Below, piece after piece: positions 9,191 through 17,625 of a stretch of DNA of 64,000 bases. Below the pieces are notes generated by a model that worked only from the letters and a program-made list of their open reading frames with translations, searched no databases and had not been told where the DNA came from. Position numbers and translations under genes: made by a program. Origin of the DNA: Pantoea sp. BAV 3049 (GTDB lineage: Bacteria; Pseudomonadota; Gammaproteobacteria; Enterobacterales; Enterobacteriaceae); contig NZ_WHOY01000031.1 in the NCBI RefSeq assembly GCF_009765445.1, positions 2,910,884 through 2,974,883 on the forward strand, given 5' to 3'. Numbering within the stretch: position 1 is the first letter of the stretch; the number at the start of each line of letters is the position of its first letter.

Positions 9191-10090
9191 TTATTCCTCA
9201 GGGACAGCTCGCAATTTGACCAAATCGCGAAAGGTGCGGATCAGCGTTTCCCGACTGCGGCCCCGGCGGAATATCAACGAGAAGGGTGCCTGATAGCTGA
9301 ACTGCTGCGGAGATAGCATCCGTAAACGCCCCTTCTCCACCCAGGACTGTGCGCAATGCTCTGGCAAATAGCCTATGTAGCGCCCTGACAAAATCAGGAT
9401 CAGCTGCGCTTCGATGCTCTCCACCGATGCCGAGCTGGCTTTGAACCCTCGCCGGGCCAGCTCCGACTGATTCCAGTAGCTGCGGGTAACAAAGCCATAA
9501 TTGTGCAAATCTCCCGCTTCGTCATCAGCGCCGTCGAACAGCTGATGACGATCGCTACAGTAAAGCCAGTGCTGCTCGTGGTGCAGCGGCACGGTCACCA
9601 GATTATTGACGTTGACCGGGAAATGGCCGATAGCCAGGTCAAGCCGGTTATCCAGCACCTGCTGCTGCAGTGCGTTTGGATCACGGACGGAAAGGTTCAG
9701 ATAGACCGCCGGAAAGCGCTCGCTGAACTGGCTGATGCTTTCCGCGAGTCCAAGCTGGCTGTCGGTGGAAGTGGAGTCCACCACCCCCAGTGAGAAAGTA
9801 CCGCCCTGTTCCGTCTTCAGGCTGTCTACCTGGCGATCAAAATCTGACAACGTCCCCAGCAGCTGCAGGCTGTACTGTAAAAATTGCTCGCCTTTCGGCG
9901 TCAGTGCGAAACCACCGCGTCCACGCTGGCAGAGCACAAATCCCAGCCGCTCTTCCAGCTCGCTCATATAGCCGCTGATGGCAGGCGTGGTCATATTCAG
10001 CTCCTGTTGGGCACGTGAATACCCCTGACAGCGGGCCACCGTGGCGAAAATAGTCAGCAGTTTCAGGTTGGGCAGGCGGTTGGCACTCAC
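9191..10090 (-). CDS. LysR-family regulator, divergent from the ureohydrolase gene
   Basis: A 299-residue LysR-type regulator: helix-turn-helix at residues about 8-66 (NLKLLTIFATVARCQGYSRA) and an effector-binding domain after residue 95. The start codon is GTG with AAGGA six bases upstream. It is divergent from a guanidino-type ureohydrolase, so it most likely controls that gene and the dehydrogenase after it. It is clearly related to the LysR protein at 20898-21848: both have a LCxRGRxGF motif after the recognition helix and a GYLPEH motif near the C-terminus. The ligand is unknown. Confidence 0.85.
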   Translation of the reverse strand: MSANRLPNLKLLTIFATVARCQGYSRAQQELNMTTPAISGYMSELEERLGFVLCQRGRGGFALTPKGEQFLQYSLQLLGTLSDFDRQVDSLKTEQGGTFSLGVVDSTSTDSQLGLAESISQFSERFPAVYLNLSVRDPNALQQQVLDNRLDLAIGHFPVNVNNLVTVPLHHEQHWLYCSDRHQLFDGADDEAGDLHNYGFVTRSYWNQSELARRGFKASSASVESIEAQLILILSGRYIGYLPEHCAQSWVEKGRLRMLSPQQFSYQAPFSLIFRRGRSRETLIRTFRDLVKLRAVPEE

Positions 10091-10222
10091 GGAATGTCCT
10101 TCAGCAGAATAAAAAGATAGTTAAGTAATCTCTGAACTGATTATTTGTTGTCAATGATTTTTTCTCAGTCTGATCCGACAGATGATGGTGATCCATCACA
10201 TTCCTCAATGGAGAAAGCCCTG

Positions 10223-11185
10223 ATGAGTTCTGAGTACGAACGCGATTTCCCCCAGCCGCAGAGCGGTAACGATATGCCCCGTTTTGCCGGTCGGGGCACG
10301 ATGATGCGCCTGCCAGCGGCGGAACAACCGGATGACCTGGATGCGGCTTTTATCGGTATTCCGCTGGATATCGGCACTTCTCAGCGTTCAGGAACCCGCT
10401 ACGGGCCAAGGGCCATTCGTGCTGATTCAGTGATGATCCGCCCGTATAACATGGCGACGGGCGCCGCTCCGTTCGATTCATTGCGCGTGGCCGATCTCGG
10501 CGACGTGCCAATCAACACCTATAATTTGCACAAGTCAGTGCAGATTATTGAAGACTATTACACCCGTCTGAATGCCTTTCCCCTGGTGCCCCTGACGCTG
10601 GGCGGCGACCACACGCTGACGCTGCCGATACTCAGGGCGCTGGTGAAAAAGCATGGCCCGGTAGGCTTGATCCACGTGGATGCGCACACCGATACCAACG
10701 ATGAGATGTTTGGTGAAAAAATTGCCCACGGCACCACTTTCCGCCGCGCGGTCGAAGAAGGCCTGTTGGATCTGCAACGTGTGGTGCAGATTGGTCAGCG
10801 CGCGCAGGGCTACGATGCGGGTGATTTCAAATGGGGCGTCGATCAGGGCTTCCATCTGGTCCCGGCTGAAAAGTGCTGGTATCAGTCGATGACGCCGCTG
10901 ATGGCCGAAGTGCGTGAGCGGATGGGCAGCGGACCGGTCTATCTTTCTTATGATATCGACAGTTTTGATCCCGCATGGGCTCCCGGAACCGGCACGCCGG
11001 AAGTGGGCGGTCTGACCTCGATTCAGGGGCTGGAAATCGTCCGTGGCTGCCGGGGCCTGAATCTGATCGGTGCCGACCTGGTCGAAGTCTCGCCGCCATA
11101 CGATATCAGCGGCACCACTTCCCAGCTGGCGGCAAATATTCTGTATGAAATGCTCTGTGTGTTACCCGGAGTGAACCACAACTAA
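10223..11185 (+). CDS. Agmatinase-family ureohydrolase, guanidino-acid type
   Basis: A 320-residue ureohydrolase that should release urea from a guanidino compound with a dinuclear metal centre. Metal ligands are visible in GGDHTLTLP, HVDAHTDTND and DIDSFDPAWAPGTGTPE. The segment MFGEKIAHGTTFRRAVEEG and the C-terminal LVEVSPPYDISGTT resemble, from memory, Pseudomonas guanidinobutyrase/guanidinopropionase more than SpeB, so 4-guanidinobutyrate, 3-guanidinopropionate or guanidine are as likely as agmatine. The start chosen is the ATG at 10223 with GGAGA eight bases upstream; an earlier ATG at 10208 lacks a ribosome site. The iron-type dehydrogenase follows after 37 bases and is probably co-transcribed. 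Confidence 0.85.
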   Translation: MSSEYERDFPQPQSGNDMPRFAGRGTMMRLPAAEQPDDLDAAFIGIPLDIGTSQRSGTRYGPRAIRADSVMIRPYNMATGAAPFDSLRVADLGDVPINTYNLHKSVQIIEDYYTRLNAFPLVPLTLGGDHTLTLPILRALVKKHGPVGLIHVDAHTDTNDEMFGEKIAHGTTFRRAVEEGLLDLQRVVQIGQRAQGYDAGDFKWGVDQGFHLVPAEKCWYQSMTPLMAEVRERMGSGPVYLSYDIDSFDPAWAPGTGTPEVGGLTSIQGLEIVRGCRGLNLIGADLVEVSPPYDISGTTSQLAANILYEMLCVLPGVNHN

Positions 11186-11222
11186 CGGCGCACTGCGCCA
11201 GGCTACTGAGAGTAAGGTCAGC

Positions 11223-12311
11223 ATGTCTGAACAAAATCTGGTTTTTCCCGCCCGCGTGTTGCGTGGTGCCGGAGTGATACATCAACTCGGCGAGATCTGT
11301 CGCGAGCTGGGACAGCGGGCGCTGCTGATTGGCGGCCATCAGGCGCTGAAAGCGGTTGAACCCCATGTCAGCTCGCAGCTGGCTGATGCCGGGGTTGAAC
11401 TGCTGGGCACTGAGTGGTTTGGCGGTGAGACTTCGCTGCAGCAGATTGCCCGCCTGGGCGAGCTGGCGAACTCCCTGAAAGCAGAGGTGATTATCGCTGC
11501 CGGAGGGGGAAAATCACTGGATACCTGCAAAGCGGTGGGCGCAGAACATAACATCCCGGTGATCACCATTCCGACTATCGCCGCCACCTGTTCCGCCGTC
11601 ACACCGCTGAGCATTCGCTATGACGACAACGGTAACTTCTTCGATATTTTCCCGCTTCCTCAGGCCCCGGCTGCGGTGATTATCGACAGCGAACTGCTGG
11701 CAAAGGCTCCTCTGCGCTGGCTGGCAGCCGGTCTGGGCGACACTCTGGCAAAATGGTATGAGTTCCGGGCCGTCAGTCAGCGCCACCCGGCGCTGGACGC
11801 CAATGCCCGTTCGTCACTGGCGCACAGCCTGATCTGCTATGAGGTGATTGCCGCTCACGGGCCTGCGGCCTGTGAAGCCGTGCGCAATAACCTGCCGGAT
11901 CATCACCTGGACCAGTCGCTGGATGTGATCTTTACCTTCGCCGGGCTGACCTCGCTGATGAGCAACGGTGCCCATGCTGCGGCCGCTCATGCTATCTACG
12001 AAGGCTTTACCTTCTGCGATAAAACCCGCGAGTTTGGTCACGGCCTGCTGGTGGGTTATGGCAACCTGTGCCTGCTGGCGCTGGAACAGCGCAGTGATGA
12101 AGAGCTGCAGCGTGAAATGCGCCTGGCCCGCCAGTGCGGCGTGCCGTTAAGCCTGACGGAAATTGCCGATTTGACGGAAGCGGAACTGGAGGTGATCGTG
12201 CGGGAATCTGTTCGCGCACCGGATATGGAAAACATGGCAGAGCCGGTAACGGTTGAAGCGCTGTTCCAGGCCATCGCCCGTGTTGAAGGCCTTGCGGCTG
12301 AAGTGGGTTAA
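11223..12311 (+). CDS. Iron-containing alcohol dehydrogenase family protein (HcxA/GldA-like)
   Basis: A 362-residue NAD(P)-dependent group III dehydrogenase. The nucleotide-binding GGGKSLDTCK motif is near residue 98, TIPTIAATCSAVTPLS near 120, and the metal-binding residues are in GLGDTLAKWYE (about residue 170) and two later histidine segments (AAAHAIYEGF, FGHGLLVGYG). Length and motifs match E. coli YbdH/HcxA (362 aa), a 2-oxo-acid reductase, but identity is moderate and substrate is unknown. It lies 37 bases after the ureohydrolase, so it may reduce or oxidise a product of the same pathway. Confidence 0.75.
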   Translation: MSEQNLVFPARVLRGAGVIHQLGEICRELGQRALLIGGHQALKAVEPHVSSQLADAGVELLGTEWFGGETSLQQIARLGELANSLKAEVIIAAGGGKSLDTCKAVGAEHNIPVITIPTIAATCSAVTPLSIRYDDNGNFFDIFPLPQAPAAVIIDSELLAKAPLRWLAAGLGDTLAKWYEFRAVSQRHPALDANARSSLAHSLICYEVIAAHGPAACEAVRNNLPDHHLDQSLDVIFTFAGLTSLMSNGAHAAAAHAIYEGFTFCDKTREFGHGLLVGYGNLCLLALEQRSDEELQREMRLARQCGVPLSLTEIADLTEAELEVIVRESVRAPDMENMAEPVTVEALFQAIARVEGLAAEVG

Positions 12312-12410
12312 ATGGCGAAAATAGTCTGATGGTTTAAGATCGTCACTGCTGAATGCCTTCATGCAGGAGGTAAAAGCCTCCTGCCGTTAAGCAAGAATCG
12401 GGTTTCTTCT

Positions 12411-13187
12411 TCAGCTTCCGCGATCAGTTTCAACCTTAGCCATCCCCAGTCGGCCAATAAACGGCAGGCGCAGAGCCGGTGTCCGGACATCCATACCCAC
12501 GTTGAAGCCTAAAATATTGAACTCCACTCCCTCTTCAGCTCCCAGCGTCACCCCCAGCACACCCAGCAGTGAAACCTGCACTCCTCTGCCTGAGGGCGGC
12601 AGGCCCACCGGATTACTCAGCGAACGGTAGTCTTTGCCGATGGCATTGGCGGGTAAATCCAGTCGCAGCTCAGGGACTTCCCGGCCAATATGCGCCAGGA
12701 AGGTATTGCTGTTCGGCCCCGGCCAGACCCGGTAGGTCTGCGGCCAGGGATAGCTGCGGATCGCCGCTTCAATCCGCGGGATCATCGCCCCGGCAGAAGC
12801 ACCACGGTGATCCACCAGCAGCACCGGTTTTGCGCCGAACCAGTAGCCATCCGGCAACGCATAATCCCGGCGAACCACATTGGTGCTGCCCCAACTGATC
12901 ACCTCATAACGGCTGAATTCTGTCTCACCTGCTTTTTTGATAATGATCCACGGATGCACGGCAAGCAGCCCCCGCCAGCCAAACGTCGGCGCAGCATAAA
13001 TCTGCACAATGGCTTCATCGCGGTTTTTGCGCGGATCGGGAGCCATTTCGGCAGAATCACGCCTCGCGGTGGACCAGCTCTGACCATTTAGCACCACGCC
13101 GTTGTGGGTGGCTTTGTAGTAGCTCTGGGCAAAAGACAACAGCAGTACGCAGATAAAACCGATAACGATCGCTTTAATAAAGATCAT
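12411..13187 (-). CDS. DUF3750 membrane-anchored protein
   Basis: About 258 residues from the ATG at 13187; an upstream in-frame TTG at 13220 has no ribosome site. Residues about 1-22 (MIFIKAIVIGFICVLLLSFA) form a single membrane segment or uncleaved signal. The remainder, with the WRGLLAVHPW segment and the motif YRVWPGPNSNTF, matches what I recall of the DUF3750 family, whose function is unknown. The bulk should lie in the periplasm. It follows the ParE-like gene by about 40 bases on the same strand without a visible terminator. Confidence 0.7.
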   Translation of the reverse strand: MIFIKAIVIGFICVLLLSFAQSYYKATHNGVVLNGQSWSTARRDSAEMAPDPRKNRDEAIVQIYAAPTFGWRGLLAVHPWIIIKKAGETEFSRYEVISWGSTNVVRRDYALPDGYWFGAKPVLLVDHRGASAGAMIPRIEAAIRSYPWPQTYRVWPGPNSNTFLAHIGREVPELRLDLPANAIGKDYRSLSNPVGLPPSGRGVQVSLLGVLGVTLGAEEGVEFNILGFNVGMDVRTPALRLPFIGRLGMAKVETDRGS

Positions 13188-13228
13188 CGCTTTATTGGCC
13201 TGGTGAAGGAAAAAGGGCAAAACTATGA

Positions 13229-13528
13229 TTAACGTGACGGCAGCAATCCGGGCAAGCGGCTTTGATGTATCACGCCGATGACCGTAATGCCACCGGGGTT
13301 CAGGATGTAATATACCGTGTGGATCACGCAGGGAAAACTGAACACATCCGGCCAGAAACTGGCGGTTTCATCATGACCCGTTTCCGGATTATCAGCCAGA
13401 CGCTGGAAGGTGGTCCGCATTGCAGACAAATACTCTTTCGCGACACCCTGTCCAAACTCCCGGATCGAGTAGCCCTTTATCTCGCACATGTTCTCCTGCG
13501 CATCCTGCGTCAGCGTAAAGCGGGCCAT
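13229..13528 (-). CDS. RelE/ParE-family toxin
   Basis: A 99-residue protein with the ParE fold pattern: an N-terminal strand, two helices around IREFGQGVAKEYLSAMRTTF, then RLADNPETGHDE and the C-terminal strands ending VIHQSRLPGLLPSR. ParE-type toxins act on DNA gyrase; RelE-type relatives cleave mRNA, and sequence alone does not decide which applies. The ATG overlaps the stop of an upstream antitoxin fragment by one base (TAATG), the normal coupling of antitoxin-toxin pairs. The antitoxin N-terminal half is missing, which makes an intact toxin frame notable. Confidence 0.85.
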   Translation of the reverse strand: MARFTLTQDAQENMCEIKGYSIREFGQGVAKEYLSAMRTTFQRLADNPETGHDETASFWPDVFSFPCVIHTVYYILNPGGITVIGVIHQSRLPGLLPSR

Positions 13529-13671
13529 TAAAGATCCTTCATTAACCCATCAAAAATGACATCCCCTTCTGCCACATTTCCTGTTTGCGCCTGCGCGATT
13601 GAGCGGGCGAGTGAATTTCGTAAAGACTGTCGCTTGAGATGTTCCAGCGCGTTGTAATCTTCAACCGACAT
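13528..13671 (-). pseudogene. Phd/YefM-type antitoxin, N-terminally truncated
   Basis: The frame reads SRKSNVVVMSVEDYNALEHL and continues to IFDGLMKDL with a TAA that overlaps the toxin start. The (V)VVMSxEDYNAL segment is the signature that follows the DNA-binding domain of Phd/YefM antitoxins, and the remaining region is the toxin-binding tail. A full antitoxin is about 80 residues; here the first ATG gives 47. Upstream the frame hits a stop (TGA) within about 15 codons and runs antisense-free into the end of the MmgE/PrpD gene. The promoter and operator-binding half are therefore gone, unless a GTG two codons upstream is used. Confidence 0.75.
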
Positions 13672-13687
13672 TACCACTACGTTTGAT

Positions 13688-15064
13688 TTACGAGAAGGCC
13701 CGCAATGGCTTTTGCAACAGCCTGGTCAGTATTGAAATATCTGCGATATCGACTAAGCCCAGGCAGCATTCACGCAGCCGTTCTCGCTGTTCCGGTGCCA
13801 TCACTCTGGCGGCAAGCTGGTCAAATTTAGCCAACAGCGCTTCATCGCTGAGCGGGTTTTGCGGTGCGCCAAGTGGCAGGGTGACCTGTTTCCGCCAGCG
13901 TTCACCGCTTAATGTTTCCAGCTCAATAATCGGCTCATCGCTGCTACCCTGCTCCGGATCGATATGCAACACAATACGCTGCAACATCGCGCTGATCTCT
14001 TCACTGGCACGTTTATCATCGTCATAAGCATCCAGCCCGGCATGCCCAAACAGTACCCTTGCCGCCAGCGCATAAGGCAGACTCATCTGTGCCGCCGCCA
14101 GGCTTTCACGGTCGGTATTACCACACATCTCAAGCAGGAACGGATTGAGGTAGACGTGAATATACGCAGTCTGCTCCGCAGTGCAGCGCTGTTCTTCCAT
14201 CAGCAAGCCGATGGCATCAATGGCGGAATGCGTCCCCCGGCAGGAGGCGTAAGGCTTGATGGAGCAACGGTTGAGCTTCCAGACTTCCCCCAGCCCGGCG
14301 GTCAGCGCCTCTGGCTGACGGCTGAGCGGTGCGAAGGTTTTCAGGAACCCCCCCCAGACATCCTCAAAGGTCTGCGAAGCACCGGTGATACCCTTTTCAG
14401 CCAGCATTGCCGCCAGCAGGCCACCTTCCGCCGCTCGTCCTGCATGCAGTTTTTTGCTCTGTGATCCATCGTGAATGAAGCCCCACAGCCCGCAGCTGTT
14501 GCTGGCCGCAATGCCCAGCGCCTGCACCGTTTGCTGCTCACTCAACTGCAGCAGGGAGGCCACTGCCGCCGCCGCACCAAACACGCCGCAGGTCGAAGTA
14601 GAGTGCCAGCCCGCTTCGTTATGCGGTGCGTAGCTGCCGCAGGCTTCCAGCACCCGGCGACCCACGTCATAGCCCAGCACCACGGCGGTAATAAGAGACT
14701 GCCCTGAAACCGGCCCGGCACAAAGAGGCAAAGCCGCCATAACCGCAGGCAGCACCACCGCGCCGGAGTGATCGCAGCCACCGGTATCGTCCAGCTCATA
14801 CATATGAGCCGCCACGCCGTTGAGCCATGCCGCATTACGCGGGCTGGTTTGCAACGAAGAGCCCCAGATTGCCGACAGCGGCGTACAGCCTTCGGCAATC
14901 ACGGTCTGCTGCACCACCAGCGCTATCGGACTGTTGCTGCCTGCCAGCGTAGCGCCGAAGGTATCAAGGATATGTCGTTGTGCCCGGGCTACCAGCGACT
15001 CCGGCAGATCGCCGAAGCGCGTTTGCACCACGAAACGGGCCAGATCGATCATGCTCTGACTCAT
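13688..15064 (-). CDS. MmgE/PrpD family protein (possible epimerase)
   Basis: A 458-residue MmgE/PrpD-family protein with the family pattern: LDTFGATLAGS near residue 32, the all-helical domain carrying AHMYELDDTGGCDHSG near 84, and KPYASCRGTHSAIDAI near 270. The family contains 2-methylcitrate dehydratase, cis-aconitate decarboxylase and iminodisuccinate epimerase. It is the last gene of the operon that begins with an argininosuccinate-lyase-like enzyme; its ATG overlaps the stop of the preceding deacetylase (ATGA). In that company the epimerase role is more likely than a citrate-type one, but this is inference. Its 3' end abuts the truncated antitoxin, so the last residues may be altered. 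Confidence 0.8.
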   Translation of the reverse strand: MSQSMIDLARFVVQTRFGDLPESLVARAQRHILDTFGATLAGSNSPIALVVQQTVIAEGCTPLSAIWGSSLQTSPRNAAWLNGVAAHMYELDDTGGCDHSGAVVLPAVMAALPLCAGPVSGQSLITAVVLGYDVGRRVLEACGSYAPHNEAGWHSTSTCGVFGAAAAVASLLQLSEQQTVQALGIAASNSCGLWGFIHDGSQSKKLHAGRAAEGGLLAAMLAEKGITGASQTFEDVWGGFLKTFAPLSRQPEALTAGLGEVWKLNRCSIKPYASCRGTHSAIDAIGLLMEEQRCTAEQTAYIHVYLNPFLLEMCGNTDRESLAAAQMSLPYALAARVLFGHAGLDAYDDDKRASEEISAMLQRIVLHIDPEQGSSDEPIIELETLSGERWRKQVTLPLGAPQNPLSDEALLAKFDQLAARVMAPEQRERLRECCLGLVDIADISILTRLLQKPLRAFS

Positions 15065-15942
15065 GCCAGCTGCTCCTGGATTTGCCGCTGGAAGATTTCT
15101 GCCGGATGCTCACTGACGTTATCCGGCTGCGTCTGCCACCAGTCTGCCACTTCTGCCGCCGTTGCCATCCACACCTTCTGGTGCCCGGCCATAAAGTCCA
15201 GCAGCTCGCCCAGCAGGCCAATACGCCCGGCGGTACCGATAATTTCCGGATGCAGACGCAATACGTAGCACAGGCCGAAGCGATGGAAGCCCTGAAAATC
15301 CAGCTTCATGTTCTGCAGCGTCTGCTGGTAAGAGGCAATACGTGACTGGCCCGGAGGCACGGCAGGGCTGAGGTTAAAGGCGAAATAGGGTTCATCTTCC
15401 AGCTCATAGTGCATAGGCAGCTCCACCAGCCGGGTGGCTGGGTGAAAATACGGCAGATCGTCGCCGCGCCATGAGGATGACCAGCGGATCCCCTGCTCTG
15501 CCAGCGCCTCTGCCAGCCCGGGTTTCCATTGCCCCGCAGGCGTGCGGAAGCCCACCACGTTCTGACCAGACGCGGCCTGAAGGCTGGCACAACCCTGCGT
15601 CACGCTGGCAATCTGCTCTGTCAGCGTCAGCGTGTCGAAATTCTGATGACGGTCGCCACTACAGGCGATTTCATGCCCTGCAGCCACAATTCGCGCGAAA
15701 ACTTCGGGATTCTCTTCGGCCACAATCGCCGGTAAACACCAGCTGGCACGAACGTTTTTCGCTGCCAGCAAGGCCAGCAAACGATCCACCCCGCGCAGTG
15801 TGCCATAGCGCCAGACCGACAGGGTTTTATCCCTTCCGGCGACGGCAGGTGTCTGGGTGAGAATGCCGTGAATATCGTTGAAGTCGATGGTCAGCACCAC
15901 CGCCGATTGCTGGCCAGCGGGCCAGCGGGTCTGTTCAGTCAT
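15061..15942 (-). CDS. NodB-like polysaccharide deacetylase-family hydrolase, second copy
   Basis: A 293-residue CE4/NodB-type hydrolase of the HpPgdA/PuuE-like group. The general-base aspartate is in LTIDFNDIHG and the family GFRTPAGQW motif is present. Where the neighbour has YHGYRH (the two metal-binding histidines), this copy has CSGDRH, so the first histidine ligand is replaced by serine. The start at 15942 has AGGAG seven bases upstream and overlaps the stop of the preceding gene by 8 bases; the longer frame was rejected. Such proteins hydrolyse C-N bonds of acetylated sugars or cyclic ureides (allantoinase PuuE). The substrate here is unknown. Confidence 0.8.
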   Translation of the reverse strand: MTEQTRWPAGQQSAVVLTIDFNDIHGILTQTPAVAGRDKTLSVWRYGTLRGVDRLLALLAAKNVRASWCLPAIVAEENPEVFARIVAAGHEIACSGDRHQNFDTLTLTEQIASVTQGCASLQAASGQNVVGFRTPAGQWKPGLAEALAEQGIRWSSSWRGDDLPYFHPATRLVELPMHYELEDEPYFAFNLSPAVPPGQSRIASYQQTLQNMKLDFQGFHRFGLCYVLRLHPEIIGTAGRIGLLGELLDFMAGHQKVWMATAAEVADWWQTQPDNVSEHPAEIFQRQIQEQLA

Positions 15943-16783
15943 GCTGCTGCTCCTGCAGATACCAGTGGGCGATTTCCTGGCAGCGGGCAAACCACACATC
16001 ACGCTGCTTCATATGGGCAATAAACTGCTCAAGCAGCAGGATGCGCCCCGGTTTTCCGCTGATTTTTGGGTGGAACAAGGTGGTCAGACACAGCCCTTCA
16101 TCCATCGCGCCGTCAAACTCACGGCACCAGTTATCCAGCGTCAGCGCATAGCTGGCGGTACGATCCAGCCCTTTCGGGAAATCCGGCTCGCGGGTATAGG
16201 CCAGCGAGGCGTAATCATCCATCTCCCATTTACCGGGGATTTCAACCAGCGGCTGCTGATAACCCGGCACGCTGATGGCATACGGGCGATCGTCACCGCG
16301 CATGCTGCTGGAGTAAGTCACTCCAGCATCCAGCAACACACCCGGCGTCTCTTGATGCCAGTCGCCCGACGGCGTGCGAAAACCCCGGGCACGAATGCCG
16401 AGGTGCTGCCAGAATATTTCGCGGGATTTTTCCATCACCTGACGCTGTTCATCACCGCTGAGCGCATAAAAAGATTCATGCCGGTAGCCGTGATAAGCCA
16501 CCTCATGCCCCTTTTCAACAATCGCCGCACACTGCTGCGGCCACTGTTCCACCACCCAGGCAGGAATAAAGAACGTTGCCGGAACGTCGTACTGTTCCAG
16601 CATATCCAGCAGTCTTCCCAGCGCCCGGAACGGGCCGTAGCCACCAAAGGTGAAATACTCAGGCTTCTGCCAGATCGTGCCGTTGAGCATCGCATCACCG
16701 GTCGGCCCGTCGAGGTCAAAAGCCAGCGCCATACAACCTTCGCGGCCTTGTGGCCAGCGCGGGCGAACGTCAGGTGCAGTCAT
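15935..16783 (-). CDS. NodB-like polysaccharide deacetylase-family hydrolase, first copy
   Basis: A 282-residue CE4/NodB-type hydrolase. The catalytic aspartate lies in LAFDLDGPTGD, the metal ligands are H-x3-H in AYHGYRHES, and GFRTPSGDWH is the arginine/histidine motif of the HpPgdA-like subgroup. There is no signal peptide, so it is cytoplasmic, unlike cell-wall deacetylases; this favours a small-molecule substrate as in PuuE. It starts two bases after the binding-protein gene and overlaps the second copy by 8 bases. The pair arose by duplication and now differ at a metal ligand. Confidence 0.82.
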   Translation of the reverse strand: MTAPDVRPRWPQGREGCMALAFDLDGPTGDAMLNGTIWQKPEYFTFGGYGPFRALGRLLDMLEQYDVPATFFIPAWVVEQWPQQCAAIVEKGHEVAYHGYRHESFYALSGDEQRQVMEKSREIFWQHLGIRARGFRTPSGDWHQETPGVLLDAGVTYSSSMRGDDRPYAISVPGYQQPLVEIPGKWEMDDYASLAYTREPDFPKGLDRTASYALTLDNWCREFDGAMDEGLCLTTLFHPKISGKPGRILLLEQFIAHMKQRDVWFARCQEIAHWYLQEQQHD

Positions 16784-16785
16784 GG

Positions 16786-17607
16786 TTACTTCCCGTTCAC
16801 GGTGGCCGTTTTAACGGCGTTATCTGCCAGGCCCCATTTGCTGAGGATCTTCACGTAAGTCCCGTCAGCAATCAGGTCGTTGACCGCGCCCTGAATCGCA
16901 GCAATCAGCGCCGGATCGTTTTTGTCGATCGCCATGCCGGTAAACTGGGTAGCAATCGCTTTATCCAGCGGCTTGTAGGTGTTTTTCTCCAGGTTCATCA
17001 CGTACGGCAGGGTTTCGCTGCCCTGTACTGCACCATCCAGACGTCGCTGGCGCAGCTGGGTACGGGCATCGGCAGTGCCTTCAGCACCCACCACCACGAT
17101 GGCTGGCTTGCCTTTGGCTTCGCAGTTCGCCTGGCTCCATTTGGCAATTTCCTGTGGGAAAGTGGTGCGACGGCTGGTGCCCACTTTTTTACCGCACAGG
17201 TCGGAAGCGGTATTGATGTCTTTTCGCCCGGCCAGAGTGTAGAACTGCGGGCCGGTCGTGAAGTAGTCGATAAAACTGACCACTTTCTGACGTTCTTCGG
17301 TGTCGGTCATGCCTGACATCACCATGTCGACACGCTTGGTGGACACGGCGTTGACCATTTGCTCAAAAGCAATTTCCTGCCAGTTGATTTTGATGCCCAG
17401 TTTGGTGCCGATGGCATTGCCCAAATCGACATCCACACCGCTCAGGGTGTTGGTGGCAGGATCTTTAAACTCCATCGGTGGATAGTTCGGCATAATCGCT
17501 ACCGTCATTTCCCCTTTCGATTTAATGGCCGCAGGCAGTTCGGCGGACCAGGCGGCGGAGTGCATCAGGACAGCGGCAGCAACGGCAGAAAGCACGATCT
17601 TTTTCAT
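16786..17607 (-). CDS. Amino-acid type ABC transporter substrate-binding protein
   Basis: A 273-residue periplasmic binding protein (SBP_bac_3 family). Residues 1-22 (MKKIVLSAVAAAVLMHSAAW, cut after WSA) are a signal peptide. MTVAIMPNYPPMEFKDP, DLGNAIGTKLGIK and MSGMTDTEERQKVV are the ligand-lobe motifs of polar amino-acid binding proteins. It should deliver substrate to the permease and ATPase encoded just upstream. The ligand is probably an amino acid or amino-dicarboxylate derivative, given the lyase in the operon. Confidence 0.88.
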   Translation of the reverse strand: MKKIVLSAVAAAVLMHSAAWSAELPAAIKSKGEMTVAIMPNYPPMEFKDPATNTLSGVDVDLGNAIGTKLGIKINWQEIAFEQMVNAVSTKRVDMVMSGMTDTEERQKVVSFIDYFTTGPQFYTLAGRKDINTASDLCGKKVGTSRRTTFPQEIAKWSQANCEAKGKPAIVVVGAEGTADARTQLRQRRLDGAVQGSETLPYVMNLEKNTYKPLDKAIATQFTGMAIDKNDPALIAAIQGAVNDLIADGTYVKILSKWGLADNAVKTATVNGK

Positions 17608-17625
17608 CTGAATATCCCTGGGTTG

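Noticed and set aside
10223-11185. Formimidoylglutamase HutG, as a hut pathway member
   Set aside because: It belongs to the ureohydrolase superfamily as HutG does, but the motifs fit the agmatinase/guanidinobutyrase group, and it is 5 kb away behind a separate LysR regulator.
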